A stretch of 61,960 nt of DNA from JBBCJM01 sp037190175 (lineage in GTDB: Bacteria > Pseudomonadota > Alphaproteobacteria > Rhodobacterales > Rhodobacteraceae). A model generated the notes under the pieces. It was given only the letters and a program-made list of their open reading frames with translations, was not told where the DNA came from and ran no database searches. The stretch is from NCBI GenBank assembly GCA_037190175.1, contig JBBCJM010000134.1, positions 1-61,960 of the forward strand. The letters are read 5' to 3'. The translations under genes and the position numbers were made by a program. Each line of letters begins with the position of its first letter. Within the stretch, counting starts at the first letter, position 1. Positions 8,285-16,736 of this stretch are shown piece after piece.

Positions 8285-11097
8285 CCGGCCGCGCGCTCGG
8301 CGCCCTCGGCGATGGCGGCGCGCAGCCTGCGTTCCAGCGCCTCCTGCCGGGACTTGGTGTGCAGCTTCAGCCCGAACATGTCCTTGACATAGAAGGTATC
8401 CACCACCTGCGCCCCATAGGTCGCGATCACCGCCGAGGCGATGTAGATATTGGCATTCGCCAGCGTCCGGGTCAGGTCGTAGAGCAGCCCGGGCCGGTCG
8501 CGGGTATCGACCTCGATGATGGTGTAGATCTCCGACCCCTCGTTGTCGAAGGTGATGTGGGTGGGAAAGCGGAACTCGCGCTCGCGCTTGCGCACCTTGT
8601 CGCGGTCGGCCAGCGCCTCGCGCGGGCGCACCTCGCCCTTCAGCGTGCGGGCGATCATCTGGCGCAGGCGGGGCAGGCGGGTTTCCTCGTAGGGATGCCC
8701 CTCGGCGTCCTGCACCCAGAAGACGGCGGTGGCATAGCCGTCCTTCGAGGTATAGGTGCGCGCGTCCACCACATTGGCCCCCGACAGCGCCAGCGCCCCG
8801 GCCAGGCGCGAGAAGATGCCCGGGTGGTCGGCCAGCGCGAAGGCGGCGCGGGTGGCGTCGCGATGCGGGTCGGGGTGCAGGTCGATGCGGATCTCGTCGG
8901 TGCCGATCCCGCGCAAGAGCCGGGCGAAGACCGCCTGGGTGTCGGTGGGCAGGCCCTGCCAGTAGGGGGCGTAGTGGCGGGAAAGCTCCGCCTGGATCTC
9001 GGCGGGGCTCCAGCCGGTCAGCCGGGCGGCCAGCGCCTGCTTGGCCTCGTCCTCGCGCTGGTCGCGGTTGACCGCCTCCAGCCCGCCCTCCAGCGCCGCC
9101 GCGGTGTCGCGGTAGAGCTTGCGCAGCAGCATCGCCTTCCAGTTGTTCCAGGTGTTCGGCCCCACGCCGCGGATGTCGCAGACCGTCAGCACCGTCAGCA
9201 GGTCCAGCCGCTTCTTCGTCTTCACCGCCTTGGCGAAGTCGCGCACCGTGCGCAGGTCGCTCAGATCCCGCTTCTGCGCCATGTCGGACATCAAGAGGTG
9301 ATAGCGCACCAGCCATTCCACCGTCTCGGCGTCCGCCGCGTCCAGCCCCAGCCGCGGCCCGACCCGGCGGGCGATCTGCGCGCCCAGGATGGAATGGTCC
9401 TCGGGCCGGCCCTTGCCGATGTCGTGCAGAAGCAGCGCGACATAGAGCACCCGGCGGTTGATGCCCTGCTTGAGGATGCCGCTGGCCACCGGCAGCTCCT
9501 CGACCAGCGTGCCGCGCTCGATCTGGTCCAGCACGCTGATGGTCTGGATGATGTGCTCGTCCACCGTGTAGTGGTGGTAGACGTTGAACTGCATCATCGC
9601 CACCACCGGCTCGAACTCGGGGATGAAGGCCGAGAGCACGCCCAACTCGTTCATCCGCCGCAGCGCGCGTTCCGGGTTGCCGTGGTTCAGCATCAGCCCG
9701 AGGAAGATCGCCGCCGCCTCGGGGTCCGCCCGCATGTCCTCGTCGATGAGGTCGAGGTTCGCCGCCACCAGCCGCATGGCGTTGGGGTGGATCAGGTATC
9801 CGGTGCGCAGCCCCTCGTCGAAGAGCCGCAGGAGGTTCAGCTTGTCGGAGAGGAAGGCGTGCGGGTCGGCCACGTCGATCCGCCCGTGCAGCACGCGGTA
9901 GAGGCCCCCCACCTTGCGCGGCCGGCGGAACAGGTTGCGCAGCCCGCTGTCCAGCCGCGCCTCGGGCTTCACGTGCCGCGCCTCGAGCTCGGTCAGGAAG
10001 ATACGGGTCAGCTCGCCCACCTTGGTCGCATGGCGGAAATAGTCCTGCATGAAGATCTCGACCGCCCGCCGCCCGCCGGTGTCGCGATAGCCCATCCGCG
10101 CCGCCACCTCGACCTGCATGTCGAAGGTCAGCTGGTCGGTCGCGCGGCCCGAGATGTAGTGCAGATGGCAGCGCACCGCCCAGAGGAAGCCCTCGGCGGT
10201 GGCGAAGGTGTCGTATTCCTCGCGCGTGAGCAGCCCCGCGTCCACCAGCCCCGCGGGATCCGACACCCGGTGCAGGTACTTGCCGATCCAGTAGAGCGTC
10301 TGCAGGTCGCGCAGGCCGCCCTTGCCCTCCTTCACGTTGGGCTCCAGCATGTAGCGTTGCCCGCCCTGGCGGCGGTGCCGCTCGGCCCGCTCGGCCAGCT
10401 TGGCCTCGATGAACTCCGCCCCGGTGTTGCGGAAGAGGTCGGACCACAGCCTTTCGCCCAGATCCTCGGCCAGCGGCAGGTGGCCGGCGACGAAGCGGTG
10501 TTCCAGCAGGGCGGTGCGGATGGTGATGTCCTCGCGCCCCAGCCGTAGGCAGTCCCGCACCGTGCGGCTGGCGTGGCCCACCTTCAGCTTCAGGTCCCAC
10601 AGGATGTAGAGCATGGTCTCGATCACGCTCTCGGCCCAGGGGGTGACCTTCCAGGGGGTGAGGAACAGAAGGTCGATGTCGGAATGCGGCGCCATCTCGG
10701 CCCGGCCATAGCCGCCCACGGCCAGCACCGCGATGCGCTCGGCCTCGGTGGGGTTGGGCAGCGGGTGCATCAGCCGGCGTGCCACCTCGAAGGTGGCGGT
10801 GACCAGCGCGTCGCTCAGCCCCGCCTGCGCCCGCACCAGCGGCAGCGCCTCGCGCGGGGCGGCGGCGAAGGCGGCGGCGAGGCGGGCGTTGCCGGCGGCC
10901 CGCGCGGCGGCGAGATGGGCCACCACCCGGGCGCGGGTGGCGGCGTCATGGGGCAGGGGGGCGGGGCCGAGGTCGCGGGCGATGGTCTCGACCAGCGCCG
11001 CGGCGTCGATGGGCGGGACGACGGGCCAGGGGGCGGGGGCCGGGACGGCCCCGGCCTCAGAAACCGGCGCCGGAGAAGCTGCGGGGTGCGGGGTCAA
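8281..11097 (-). CDS. glnD: Bifunctional [protein-PII] uridylyltransferase/uridylyl-removing enzyme
   Basis: Nitrogen-status sensor that uridylylates PII under low glutamine and removes UMP under high glutamine. The 938 residues contain the nucleotidyltransferase motif GGYGRAEMAPHSDIDLLFL near residues 128-146, an HD hydrolase domain (LLHDIGKG near 557) and two C-terminal ACT domains (about 740-810 and 850-925). No ATG or GTG precedes the nucleotidyltransferase domain. The best start is TTG 11097, preceded by an AGGTGG-like ribosome site and overlapping the upstream lipoprotein gene by 41 bases. It is co-transcribed with murJ. Confidence 0.93.
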   Translation of the reverse strand: MTPHPAASPAPVSEAGAVPAPAPWPVVPPIDAAALVETIARDLGPAPLPHDAATRARVVAHLAAARAAGNARLAAAFAAAPREALPLVRAQAGLSDALVTATFEVARRLMHPLPNPTEAERIAVLAVGGYGRAEMAPHSDIDLLFLTPWKVTPWAESVIETMLYILWDLKLKVGHASRTVRDCLRLGREDITIRTALLEHRFVAGHLPLAEDLGERLWSDLFRNTGAEFIEAKLAERAERHRRQGGQRYMLEPNVKEGKGGLRDLQTLYWIGKYLHRVSDPAGLVDAGLLTREEYDTFATAEGFLWAVRCHLHYISGRATDQLTFDMQVEVAARMGYRDTGGRRAVEIFMQDYFRHATKVGELTRIFLTELEARHVKPEARLDSGLRNLFRRPRKVGGLYRVLHGRIDVADPHAFLSDKLNLLRLFDEGLRTGYLIHPNAMRLVAANLDLIDEDMRADPEAAAIFLGLMLNHGNPERALRRMNELGVLSAFIPEFEPVVAMMQFNVYHHYTVDEHIIQTISVLDQIERGTLVEELPVASGILKQGINRRVLYVALLLHDIGKGRPEDHSILGAQIARRVGPRLGLDAADAETVEWLVRYHLLMSDMAQKRDLSDLRTVRDFAKAVKTKKRLDLLTVLTVCDIRGVGPNTWNNWKAMLLRKLYRDTAAALEGGLEAVNRDQREDEAKQALAARLTGWSPAEIQAELSRHYAPYWQGLPTDTQAVFARLLRGIGTDEIRIDLHPDPHRDATRAAFALADHPGIFSRLAGALALSGANVVDARTYTSKDGYATAVFWVQDAEGHPYEETRLPRLRQMIARTLKGEVRPREALADRDKVRKREREFRFPTHITFDNEGSEIYTIIEVDTRDRPGLLYDLTRTLANANIYIASAVIATYGAQVVDTFYVKDMFGLKLHTKSRQEALERRLRAAIAEGAERAAG

Positions 11098-12223
11098 TGA
11101 CCACCACCTGGTTGTTGCGGATCTGCGCGACCGCGAGCCCCCGTTCGTTCGTCCCGTCGCCGCGCAGCCGGAAGATGCCGCCCACGCCCGCGAAGCCCGC
11201 GCCCTGGGTCAGCGCCGCCCCGGTCAGCGCGTCGCGGTGCCCGGCCCGGGCCAGCGCGCCGATGGCGGCGATCCCGTCATAGGCGAGGCCCGAGATCGGA
11301 TGCGGCGCCTCGCCGAAGGCCGCCTGGTAGCGCGCCTGGTACTGGTTGTAGAGCGCGGGATCGGGCAGCGCGAACCAGCCGCCCTGCACCGAGGGCAGGC
11401 TCAGCGTGGCCTGCGGGATATCCCAGCGGGTGAGCCCGATCAGCTGCTGCGAGCCCAGCCCCGCATCGCGCATGAGCTGGGTGACCAGCGGCAGCGCCCC
11501 CGCGGTGTCGGCGGTCAGGAACAGCGCGTCCGCGCCCGAGCTCTGCGCCGCGGCGGTGATCGCGGGGATGGCCTGCGCGATGCCGTTCTGGCTGAACTCG
11601 TAGCCCTGGGTGGCCACGATGCTGGCCCCCGACCGCGCCGCGCCGGCCTGGATCGCGGCGCGCCCGGCCTCGCCCCCCGCGGTGCGGTCGTGCACGATCA
11701 TGATCCGCCGCTTGCCCTGCCGCGCGGCATAGGAGGTCAGCCGCTCGGCGGTGTTGCGGAAGGTGGGGCCGAGGACGAAGACATTGCCCCCCGCGATGTC
11801 GGGATTGTTCGAGAACGACAGCACGTTGATCCCGCGCGGCGCCATGGCCACGCCCACGGCATTGGCCTCCTGCGCATAGACCGGCCCCAGGATGATCCGC
11901 GCCCCCTCGTCGGCCGCGCGCACCGCCGCGGCCTGCGCGCCCCCGGGCGTGCCGCCGGTGGGATAGACCCGCAGGTCGATCTGCGCCGAACTGCCGAGGT
12001 CCGACACGGCCAGCCGCGCCGCGTTCTGCAAGGACCGCGCCAGAAGGTCGTCCCCCGCCTGCGCCGAGCCCGCCGGCACCAGCAGCGCCACCGGCACCGG
12101 GGCATTGGGGTCGATGGCGGGGCCGCCGCCGCCCGCCGGCACGCAGGCGGCCATCGCGCCGAGGCCCAGCACGGCCAGAACGGGTGCCAGCGCCTTGCGG
12201 GCGCGGGAAAGGAACGACAACAT
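11057..12223 (-). CDS. LpoA-like lipoprotein (penicillin-binding protein activator)
   Basis: Periplasmic type I substrate-binding fold lipoprotein, 388 residues. The N-terminus is a lipoprotein signal with lipobox LGAMAAC, so the mature protein starts at the Cys near residue 27. The rest resembles branched-chain amino acid receptors (PVALLVPAGS, ILGPVYAQE, LSFSNNPDIAGGNVFVLGPT). Its position, divergent from rsmI-yraN, is the same as that of lpoA in enterobacteria. I therefore infer a role in activating a peptidoglycan synthase, not amino acid uptake; there are no ABC permease genes nearby. A good -35/-10 pair lies about 40 bases upstream. Confidence 0.85.
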   Translation of the reverse strand: MLSFLSRARKALAPVLAVLGLGAMAACVPAGGGGPAIDPNAPVPVALLVPAGSAQAGDDLLARSLQNAARLAVSDLGSSAQIDLRVYPTGGTPGGAQAAAVRAADEGARIILGPVYAQEANAVGVAMAPRGINVLSFSNNPDIAGGNVFVLGPTFRNTAERLTSYAARQGKRRIMIVHDRTAGGEAGRAAIQAGAARSGASIVATQGYEFSQNGIAQAIPAITAAAQSSGADALFLTADTAGALPLVTQLMRDAGLGSQQLIGLTRWDIPQATLSLPSVQGGWFALPDPALYNQYQARYQAAFGEAPHPISGLAYDGIAAIGALARAGHRDALTGAALTQGAGFAGVGGIFRLRGDGTNERGLAVAQIRNNQVVVIDPAPRSFSGAGF

Positions 12224-12259
12224 GGGGCGGACCTCGTGACCGACGGGATATCGGGCCGA

Positions 12260-12288
12260 AGACTAGGGCCATCGCCTTGCAATGTAAA
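12260..12288 (-). promoter_or_regulatory. Putative promoter of the lpoA-like/glnD/murJ operon
   Basis: On the minus strand -35 TTTACA (12288-12283) and -10 TAGTCT (12265-12260) are separated by exactly 17 bases. The predicted start lies about 30 bases before the lipoprotein ATG. Motif match only. Confidence 0.45.
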
Positions 12289-12331
12289 CTTGGCCCCCGA
12301 GGCGCGAGGGCCCCGCAGCCGGAGACCGCCG

Positions 12332-13213
12332 ATGCCCCCCAGCCCGGACGACGAAGGGCCGCCCGGAGCCCGGCCCGAGCCCGGGCTCTACATCGTCTCG
12401 ACCCCCATCGGCGCGGCCCGCGACATCACGCTGCGCGCGCTCGACCTGCTGCGCGGGGTGGAGGTTCTGGCGGCCGAGGACACCCGCTCGCTGCGCCGGC
12501 TGATGGAGATCCACGGGGTGCCGCTGGCCGGCCGGCCGCTGATCGCCTGCCACGACCACAACGAGGCCGAGGTGACGCCCCGGCTGCTGGCGCTGCTGGC
12601 CGCGGGCAAAAGCGTCGCCTATTGCTCCGAGGCCGGCACGCCGCTGGTCTCCGACCCCGGGTTCCGCCTGACCCGCGCCGCGCGCGAGGCCGGCCACCGG
12701 GTGACCGCGGCGCCCGGCGCCTCGGCCCTGCTGGCCGCGCTGGCCGTGGCGGGCCTGCCTACCGACCGCTTCCTCTTCGCCGGCTTCCCGCCCGCCGCGG
12801 CCGGCGCCCGGGCGAAGTTCCTGGCCGGGATCGCCGCGCAGGAGGCGACCGTGGTGCTCTACGAATCGCCGAGGCGGATTAAGGGTCTGTTAAGGGATCT
12901 GGCGCAGATTTGCGGGGAAGAACGGGAGGCCGCGCTGTGCCGGGAACTGACCAAGCGATTCGAGGAGGTGCGGCGCGGGCCGCTGGGCCGGCTGGCGGCG
13001 GACCTGCCGGCGGAACCCAGGGGCGAATTCGTGCTGGTGCTGGACCGGGCGCCGGCGCAGGCGGCGGACCCGGCCTCGGTGGAGGCCGCGCTGCGGGCGG
13101 AATTGCAGGCGGGTTCGGCGCGGGACGCGGCGACGGCGGTGGCGGCCCGCTTCGCGCTGCCCCGGCGCGAGGTCTATGCGATGGCGGTCAGGATCGCGGC
13201 GGAAGGGCGCTGA
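12332..13213 (+). CDS. rsmI: 16S rRNA (cytidine1402-2'-O)-methyltransferase RsmI
   Basis: Tetrapyrrole-methylase-fold enzyme that 2'-O-methylates C1402 of 16S rRNA in the decoding centre. It has 293 residues with GLYIVSTPIGAARDITLRAL, AEDTRSLRRLMEIHG, YCSEAGTPLVSDPG and TAAPGASALLAALAVAGLPT in the expected order, and VVLYESPRRI downstream. ATG 12332 is preceded by GGAG at suitable spacing; longer in-frame extensions upstream have no support. It overlaps yraN at its stop and is divergent from the lpoA-like gene. Confidence 0.95.
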   Translation: MPPSPDDEGPPGARPEPGLYIVSTPIGAARDITLRALDLLRGVEVLAAEDTRSLRRLMEIHGVPLAGRPLIACHDHNEAEVTPRLLALLAAGKSVAYCSEAGTPLVSDPGFRLTRAAREAGHRVTAAPGASALLAALAVAGLPTDRFLFAGFPPAAAGARAKFLAGIAAQEATVVLYESPRRIKGLLRDLAQICGEEREAALCRELTKRFEEVRRGPLGRLAADLPAEPRGEFVLVLDRAPAQAADPASVEAALRAELQAGSARDAATAVAARFALPRREVYAMAVRIAAEGR

Positions 13214-13563
13214 GGGGCGCCAACGCCTGGCACGCGGGCCTTGCCGCCGAAGAGGCAGTGGTGCGCCATTTCGACCGGCAGGGCTGCCGGCTGGCGGCGC
13301 GGCGCTGGCGTTCCGTGGCCGGCGAGATCGACATCGTGATGCGCGACGGCGCGGGCGTGGTCTTCATCGAGGTCAAGAAGGCGCGCACGCATGACGAGGC
13401 GGCCGGCCGGCTCACCGCCCGCCAGCGCGACCGCATCTGCCTTTCGGCGCAGATCTGGCTGGAGGGCGAGCCGCAGGGGCAGTTCACCCCGGCCCGCTAC
13501 GAACTCGCGGTGGTGGACGCCATGGGGCGGGTGGCGGTGGTGCCCCACGCCTTCGCCGCCTGA
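13210..13563 (+). CDS. yraN: UPF0102 (YraN) family nuclease-like protein, probable CTG start
   Basis: Small endonuclease-fold protein of about 117 residues. The core motif is visible: GEIDIVMRDGAGVVFIEVKKA (Glu/Asp...E-x-K of the PD-(D/E)xK type), with an N-terminal HAGLAAEEAVVRHF helix. Its biochemical role is not settled in the literature. The frame has no ATG, GTG or TTG between the rsmI C-terminus and residue 17, where the conserved helix is already under way. The likely start is CTG 13210, which overlaps the rsmI stop as CTGA, mimicking the ATGA coupling used elsewhere in the window. The family and the rsmI neighbour are secure; the start is inferred. Confidence 0.85.
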   Translation: MRGANAWHAGLAAEEAVVRHFDRQGCRLAARRWRSVAGEIDIVMRDGAGVVFIEVKKARTHDEAAGRLTARQRDRICLSAQIWLEGEPQGQFTPARYELAVVDAMGRVAVVPHAFAA

Positions 13564-13627
13564 GCCTGTCCGATTGCACCCGCCCGCCGCTTGCGGCAAG
13601 GAGGGGGCGGTCAGGCGGGGGAAGGCG

Positions 13628-14569
13628 ATGGGTCTCAGGGTTGCGCTGCAGATGGATCCGATCGGGTCGGTGAACATCGACGCCGACAGCACGTTCCGCA
13701 TCGGGCTCGAGGCGCAGGCGCGGGGCCATACGCTCTTCTTCTACACCCCCGACCGGCTGGCCTTCCGCGAGGGCCGGGTGGTGGCGCAGGGCTTTCCGGT
13801 GGAGTTGCGGCGCGAGACGGGCAACCATGTCAGCTTCGGGGCGGAGGCCGAGGTGGACCTGGGCGGGTTCGACGTGGTCTGGCTGCGCCAGGATCCGCCC
13901 TTCGACATGAGCTACATCACCTCCACCCATATCCTCGACATGATCCACCCCCGCACGCTGGTGGTGAACGACCCCTTCTGGGTGCGCAACTTCCCCGAGA
14001 AGCTGCTGGTCCTGCGCTTTCCCGACCTCACGCCGCCCACCCTGATCGCCCGCGACCTCGCCACCATCCGCGCCTTCAAGGCCCGGCACGGCGACGTGAT
14101 CCTGAAGCCGCTCTACGGCAACGGCGGCGCCGGCGTGTTCCGCCTCGACCCCAACGACCGCAACCTCTCCTCGCTGCACGAGCTCTTCACCGGCATCAGC
14201 CGCGAGCCGCTGATCGTGCAGAAATACATCCCCGAGGTGGCCAGGGGCGACAAGCGGATCATCCTGGTCGACGGAGAGCCGGTGGGCGCGATCAACCGCG
14301 TGCCGCAGGCGGGGGAGACGCGGTCGAACATGCACGCGGGCGGGCGGCCCGAGAAGGTGGGCCTGACCGAGCGCGACCGCGCGATCTGCGCCGCCATCGG
14401 CCCCACCCTGCGCGAGAAGGGGCAGGTCTTCGTCGGCATCGACGTGATCGGCGACTGGCTGACCGAGATCAACGTGACCTCGCCCACCGGCATCCAGGAG
14501 CTGGAGCGGTTCGACGGGGTGAACGCGGCCGCGCTGATCTGGCAGGCGATCGAGGCCAGGCTGGCCTGA
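13628..14569 (+). CDS. gshB: Glutathione synthetase
   Basis: ATP-grasp ligase joining glycine to gamma-glutamylcysteine in the cytoplasm. The 313 residues match the family. The N-terminal MDPIGSVNIDADSTFRIGLEA, the substrate loop LRQDPPFDMSYITSTHIL, the ATP-grasp segments DVILKPLYGNGGAGVFRL and RRVPQ-type INRVPQAGETRSNMHAGG, and the C-terminal EINVTSPTGIQELERFDG are all present. ATG 13628 follows a GGGGGAAGG ribosome site. It follows yraN by 64 bases, as is usual in this group. Confidence 0.96.
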   Translation: MGLRVALQMDPIGSVNIDADSTFRIGLEAQARGHTLFFYTPDRLAFREGRVVAQGFPVELRRETGNHVSFGAEAEVDLGGFDVVWLRQDPPFDMSYITSTHILDMIHPRTLVVNDPFWVRNFPEKLLVLRFPDLTPPTLIARDLATIRAFKARHGDVILKPLYGNGGAGVFRLDPNDRNLSSLHELFTGISREPLIVQKYIPEVARGDKRIILVDGEPVGAINRVPQAGETRSNMHAGGRPEKVGLTERDRAICAAIGPTLREKGQVFVGIDVIGDWLTEINVTSPTGIQELERFDGVNAAALIWQAIEARLA

Positions 14570-14572
14570 CCC

Positions 14573-14983
14573 ATGCCCGACCTCGCGCGCTTCCTCGAGG
14601 CCCAGGAGGACAGCTTCGACCGCGCGCTGGCCGAGATCGGGGCGGGGCGCAAGACCGGGCACTGGATGTGGTTCGTCTTCCCCCAGCTGCGCGGCCTCGG
14701 CCGCTCGCCCGTGGCCCAGCTCTACGGGATCGCGGATGCCGCCGAGGCCGCGGCCTATCTGGCCCATCCCGTCCTCGGCGCCCGGCTGGAGCGGATCGCC
14801 GCCGCGCTCCTGGCCCATGCCGGCACCCCGGCCGAGGCCATCCTGGGCCCGGTCGATGCCCTGAAGCTCTGCTCCTCGATGACGCTCTTCGCCGCCGTCC
14901 CCGGCGCGCCGCCGGTCTTCGCGCAGGTGCTGGCGGCCTTCTGCGACGGCCCCTGTCGGTTCACGCGACAGGCCCTCGCCTGA
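14573..14983 (+). CDS. DUF1810 family protein
   Basis: A 136-residue soluble protein. The motifs RFLEAQEDSFDRALAEI, KTGHWMWFVFPQLRGLG and SMTLFAAV with a late PVF segment match the DUF1810 family, whose function is not established. There is no signal peptide. It starts three bases after the gshB stop and is probably co-transcribed with it, but I see no metabolic reason for the pairing. Confidence 0.88.
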   Translation: MPDLARFLEAQEDSFDRALAEIGAGRKTGHWMWFVFPQLRGLGRSPVAQLYGIADAAEAAAYLAHPVLGARLERIAAALLAHAGTPAEAILGPVDALKLCSSMTLFAAVPGAPPVFAQVLAAFCDGPCRFTRQALA

Positions 14984-15045
14984 GCGCGACACCCGCGGTC
15001 GCTTTCCGCCGCGCCCCGGGCCCCCGCAGCCCCTAGGCAGGGGCG

Positions 15046-16662
15046 ATGGAGGAGACCGACATCATCATCGTGGGCGCCGGCAGCGCGGGCTGCGTGCTGG
15101 CGGACCGGCTGACCGCCGGCGGCCGGCTGAAGGTCACGCTGCTGGAGGCCGGCGGTTCCGACCGGCGGCTGTTCGTCGCCATGCCGCTGGGCTATGGCAA
15201 GCTCTTCTACAACCCCGCGGTGAACTGGATGTACCGCGCCGAGCCGGACCCGGGGCTGAACGGCCAGGCCGACCACTGGCCGCGGGGCAGGCTGCTGGGC
15301 GGGTCCTCGGCGATCAACGCCATGGTCTGGTGCCGCGGCTTTCCGCAGGACTACGACGCCTGGGCCGCGGCCGGCAATCCGGGCTGGGGGTGGGGCGAGG
15401 TGCTGCCCGCCTATCGCGCCATCGAGGACTGGCAGGGCGGCGCCGACGACTGGCGCGGGGCGGGCGGGCCCTTGCACATCGCCGCGGGCACCCACGCGCT
15501 GCACCCGCTGACCGGCGCCTTCCGGCAGGCCGCCGAAAGCGCGGGCCTGCCATGGAGCGAGGACCTGAACGGCGAACGGCAGGAGGGCGCGGGCATCTAC
15601 CAGCTGACGCTGAAGGCCGGCCGCCGCCTCTCCGCCGCCCGCGCCTTCCTGCGCCCGGCGATGGGCCGGGCCAACCTGCGGGTGCTGACCCGGGCGCAGG
15701 CGACCCGGGTGACGCTGGCCGAGGGCCGGGCCACCGGGGTCGACTACCTGCACCACGGCCGGCCGCGGCACCTGAAGGCCCGCGCCTGCGTGATCCTGGC
15801 CGGCGGCGCGGTGAACTCGCCGCAACTCCTGCAATTGTCCGGCATCGGGCCCGCCGACCACCTGCGCGCGCTGGGCCTGCCGGTCCTGCACCACAGCCCC
15901 CATGTCGGCGCGCATCTGATGGACCATCAGGGCATCAACTACACCTGGCGCATGACGGTGCCCACGCTGAACCAGGCGCTGCGGCCCTGGTGGGGCAAGC
16001 TGATCGCCGGGCTGCAATGGATGATGCTGGGCCGCGGGCCGCTCTCGACCTCGATCAACCAGGGCGGCGGGTTCTTCCGCACCCGCCCCGACCTGCCGCG
16101 GCCCAACATGCAGCTCTACATGCAGGCCTTCTCCACCCTGCTGCCGCGGGCGGGAGAGCGGCCGGTGCTGAGCCCCGACCCCTTCCCGGGACTGTCGCTG
16201 GGGCTTTCCAACTGCCACCCCACCTCGCGCGGCCAGATCCGGCTGGCCTCGCCCGACCCGCTGGCGCCGCCGCGGATCACCGTCAACGCCTTCTCCACCC
16301 CCGAGGACGTGGAGGAGATGCTGGCGGCGGTGAAGTTCCTGCGCATCCTCGCCGCCCAGCCGCCGCTGGCCCGGCTGATCGCCGAGGAACTGCGCCCCGG
16401 CCCCGCGGTCGCCACCGACGAGGGCCTGATCGAGGACTTCCGCGCCCGCTCCGGCACCGTCTATCACGCCTGCGGCACCTGCCGGATGGGGCCGGATCCG
16501 GCGCAGGCGGTCACCGACCCGCGCCTCAGAGTGCATGGGGTGGAGGGGCTGCGGGTGATCGACGCCTCGGTCTTCCCGGGCCTGATCGCCGGCAACACCA
16601 ATGCGCCCGCGATCCTGACCGGGTGGAAGGGAGCGGAATACGTCTTGCAGGATCTGCGCTGA
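15046..16662 (+). CDS. GMC family FAD-dependent oxidoreductase (alcohol/choline dehydrogenase-like)
   Basis: Flavoprotein of the glucose-methanol-choline family, 538 residues. It has the N-terminal dinucleotide fold DIIIVGAGSAGCVLADRL, the GMC signature WPRGRLLGGSSAINAMVWCRG near residue 80, and the C-terminal catalytic region YHACGTCRMG (His) plus VIDASVFPGLIAGNTNAPA (Asn). It probably oxidises a primary alcohol to an aldehyde. Choline is one candidate, but no betaine-aldehyde dehydrogenase or betI lies beside it, so I do not call it betA. A dispersed repeat separates it from the following hydrolase gene. Confidence 0.9.
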   Translation: MEETDIIIVGAGSAGCVLADRLTAGGRLKVTLLEAGGSDRRLFVAMPLGYGKLFYNPAVNWMYRAEPDPGLNGQADHWPRGRLLGGSSAINAMVWCRGFPQDYDAWAAAGNPGWGWGEVLPAYRAIEDWQGGADDWRGAGGPLHIAAGTHALHPLTGAFRQAAESAGLPWSEDLNGERQEGAGIYQLTLKAGRRLSAARAFLRPAMGRANLRVLTRAQATRVTLAEGRATGVDYLHHGRPRHLKARACVILAGGAVNSPQLLQLSGIGPADHLRALGLPVLHHSPHVGAHLMDHQGINYTWRMTVPTLNQALRPWWGKLIAGLQWMMLGRGPLSTSINQGGGFFRTRPDLPRPNMQLYMQAFSTLLPRAGERPVLSPDPFPGLSLGLSNCHPTSRGQIRLASPDPLAPPRITVNAFSTPEDVEEMLAAVKFLRILAAQPPLARLIAEELRPGPAVATDEGLIEDFRARSGTVYHACGTCRMGPDPAQAVTDPRLRVHGVEGLRVIDASVFPGLIAGNTNAPAILTGWKGAEYVLQDLR

Positions 16663-16669
16663 TCGTTCC

Positions 16670-16721
16670 CTTTCTTTGGTGTCATAAGTATCCCGGGGGT
16701 CCGGGGGCTGGCCCCGGCCTC
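16670..16721. repeat. Dispersed GC-rich hairpin repeat, copy B (half-element)
   Basis: Only the right half is present: a TTTCTTTGGTGTCATAAGTA arm followed by TCCCGGGGGTCCGGGGGCTGG. It matches the right arm of copy C (26.7 kb). The inverted left arm is missing, so the long outer stem cannot form. It lies between two genes on the same strand. Confidence 0.75.
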
Positions 16722-16736
16722 TCCACCAGGAGCCAC

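Noticed and set aside
5930..8392. 820-codon open frame running from the helicase tail through murJ
   Set aside because: It crosses two well-supported genes in a different frame or strand and has no recognisable domain.
15046..16662. Calling the GMC oxidoreductase betA (choline dehydrogenase)
   Set aside because: The family fits, but no betB, betI or choline transporter is adjacent and the substrate cannot be told from the sequence.
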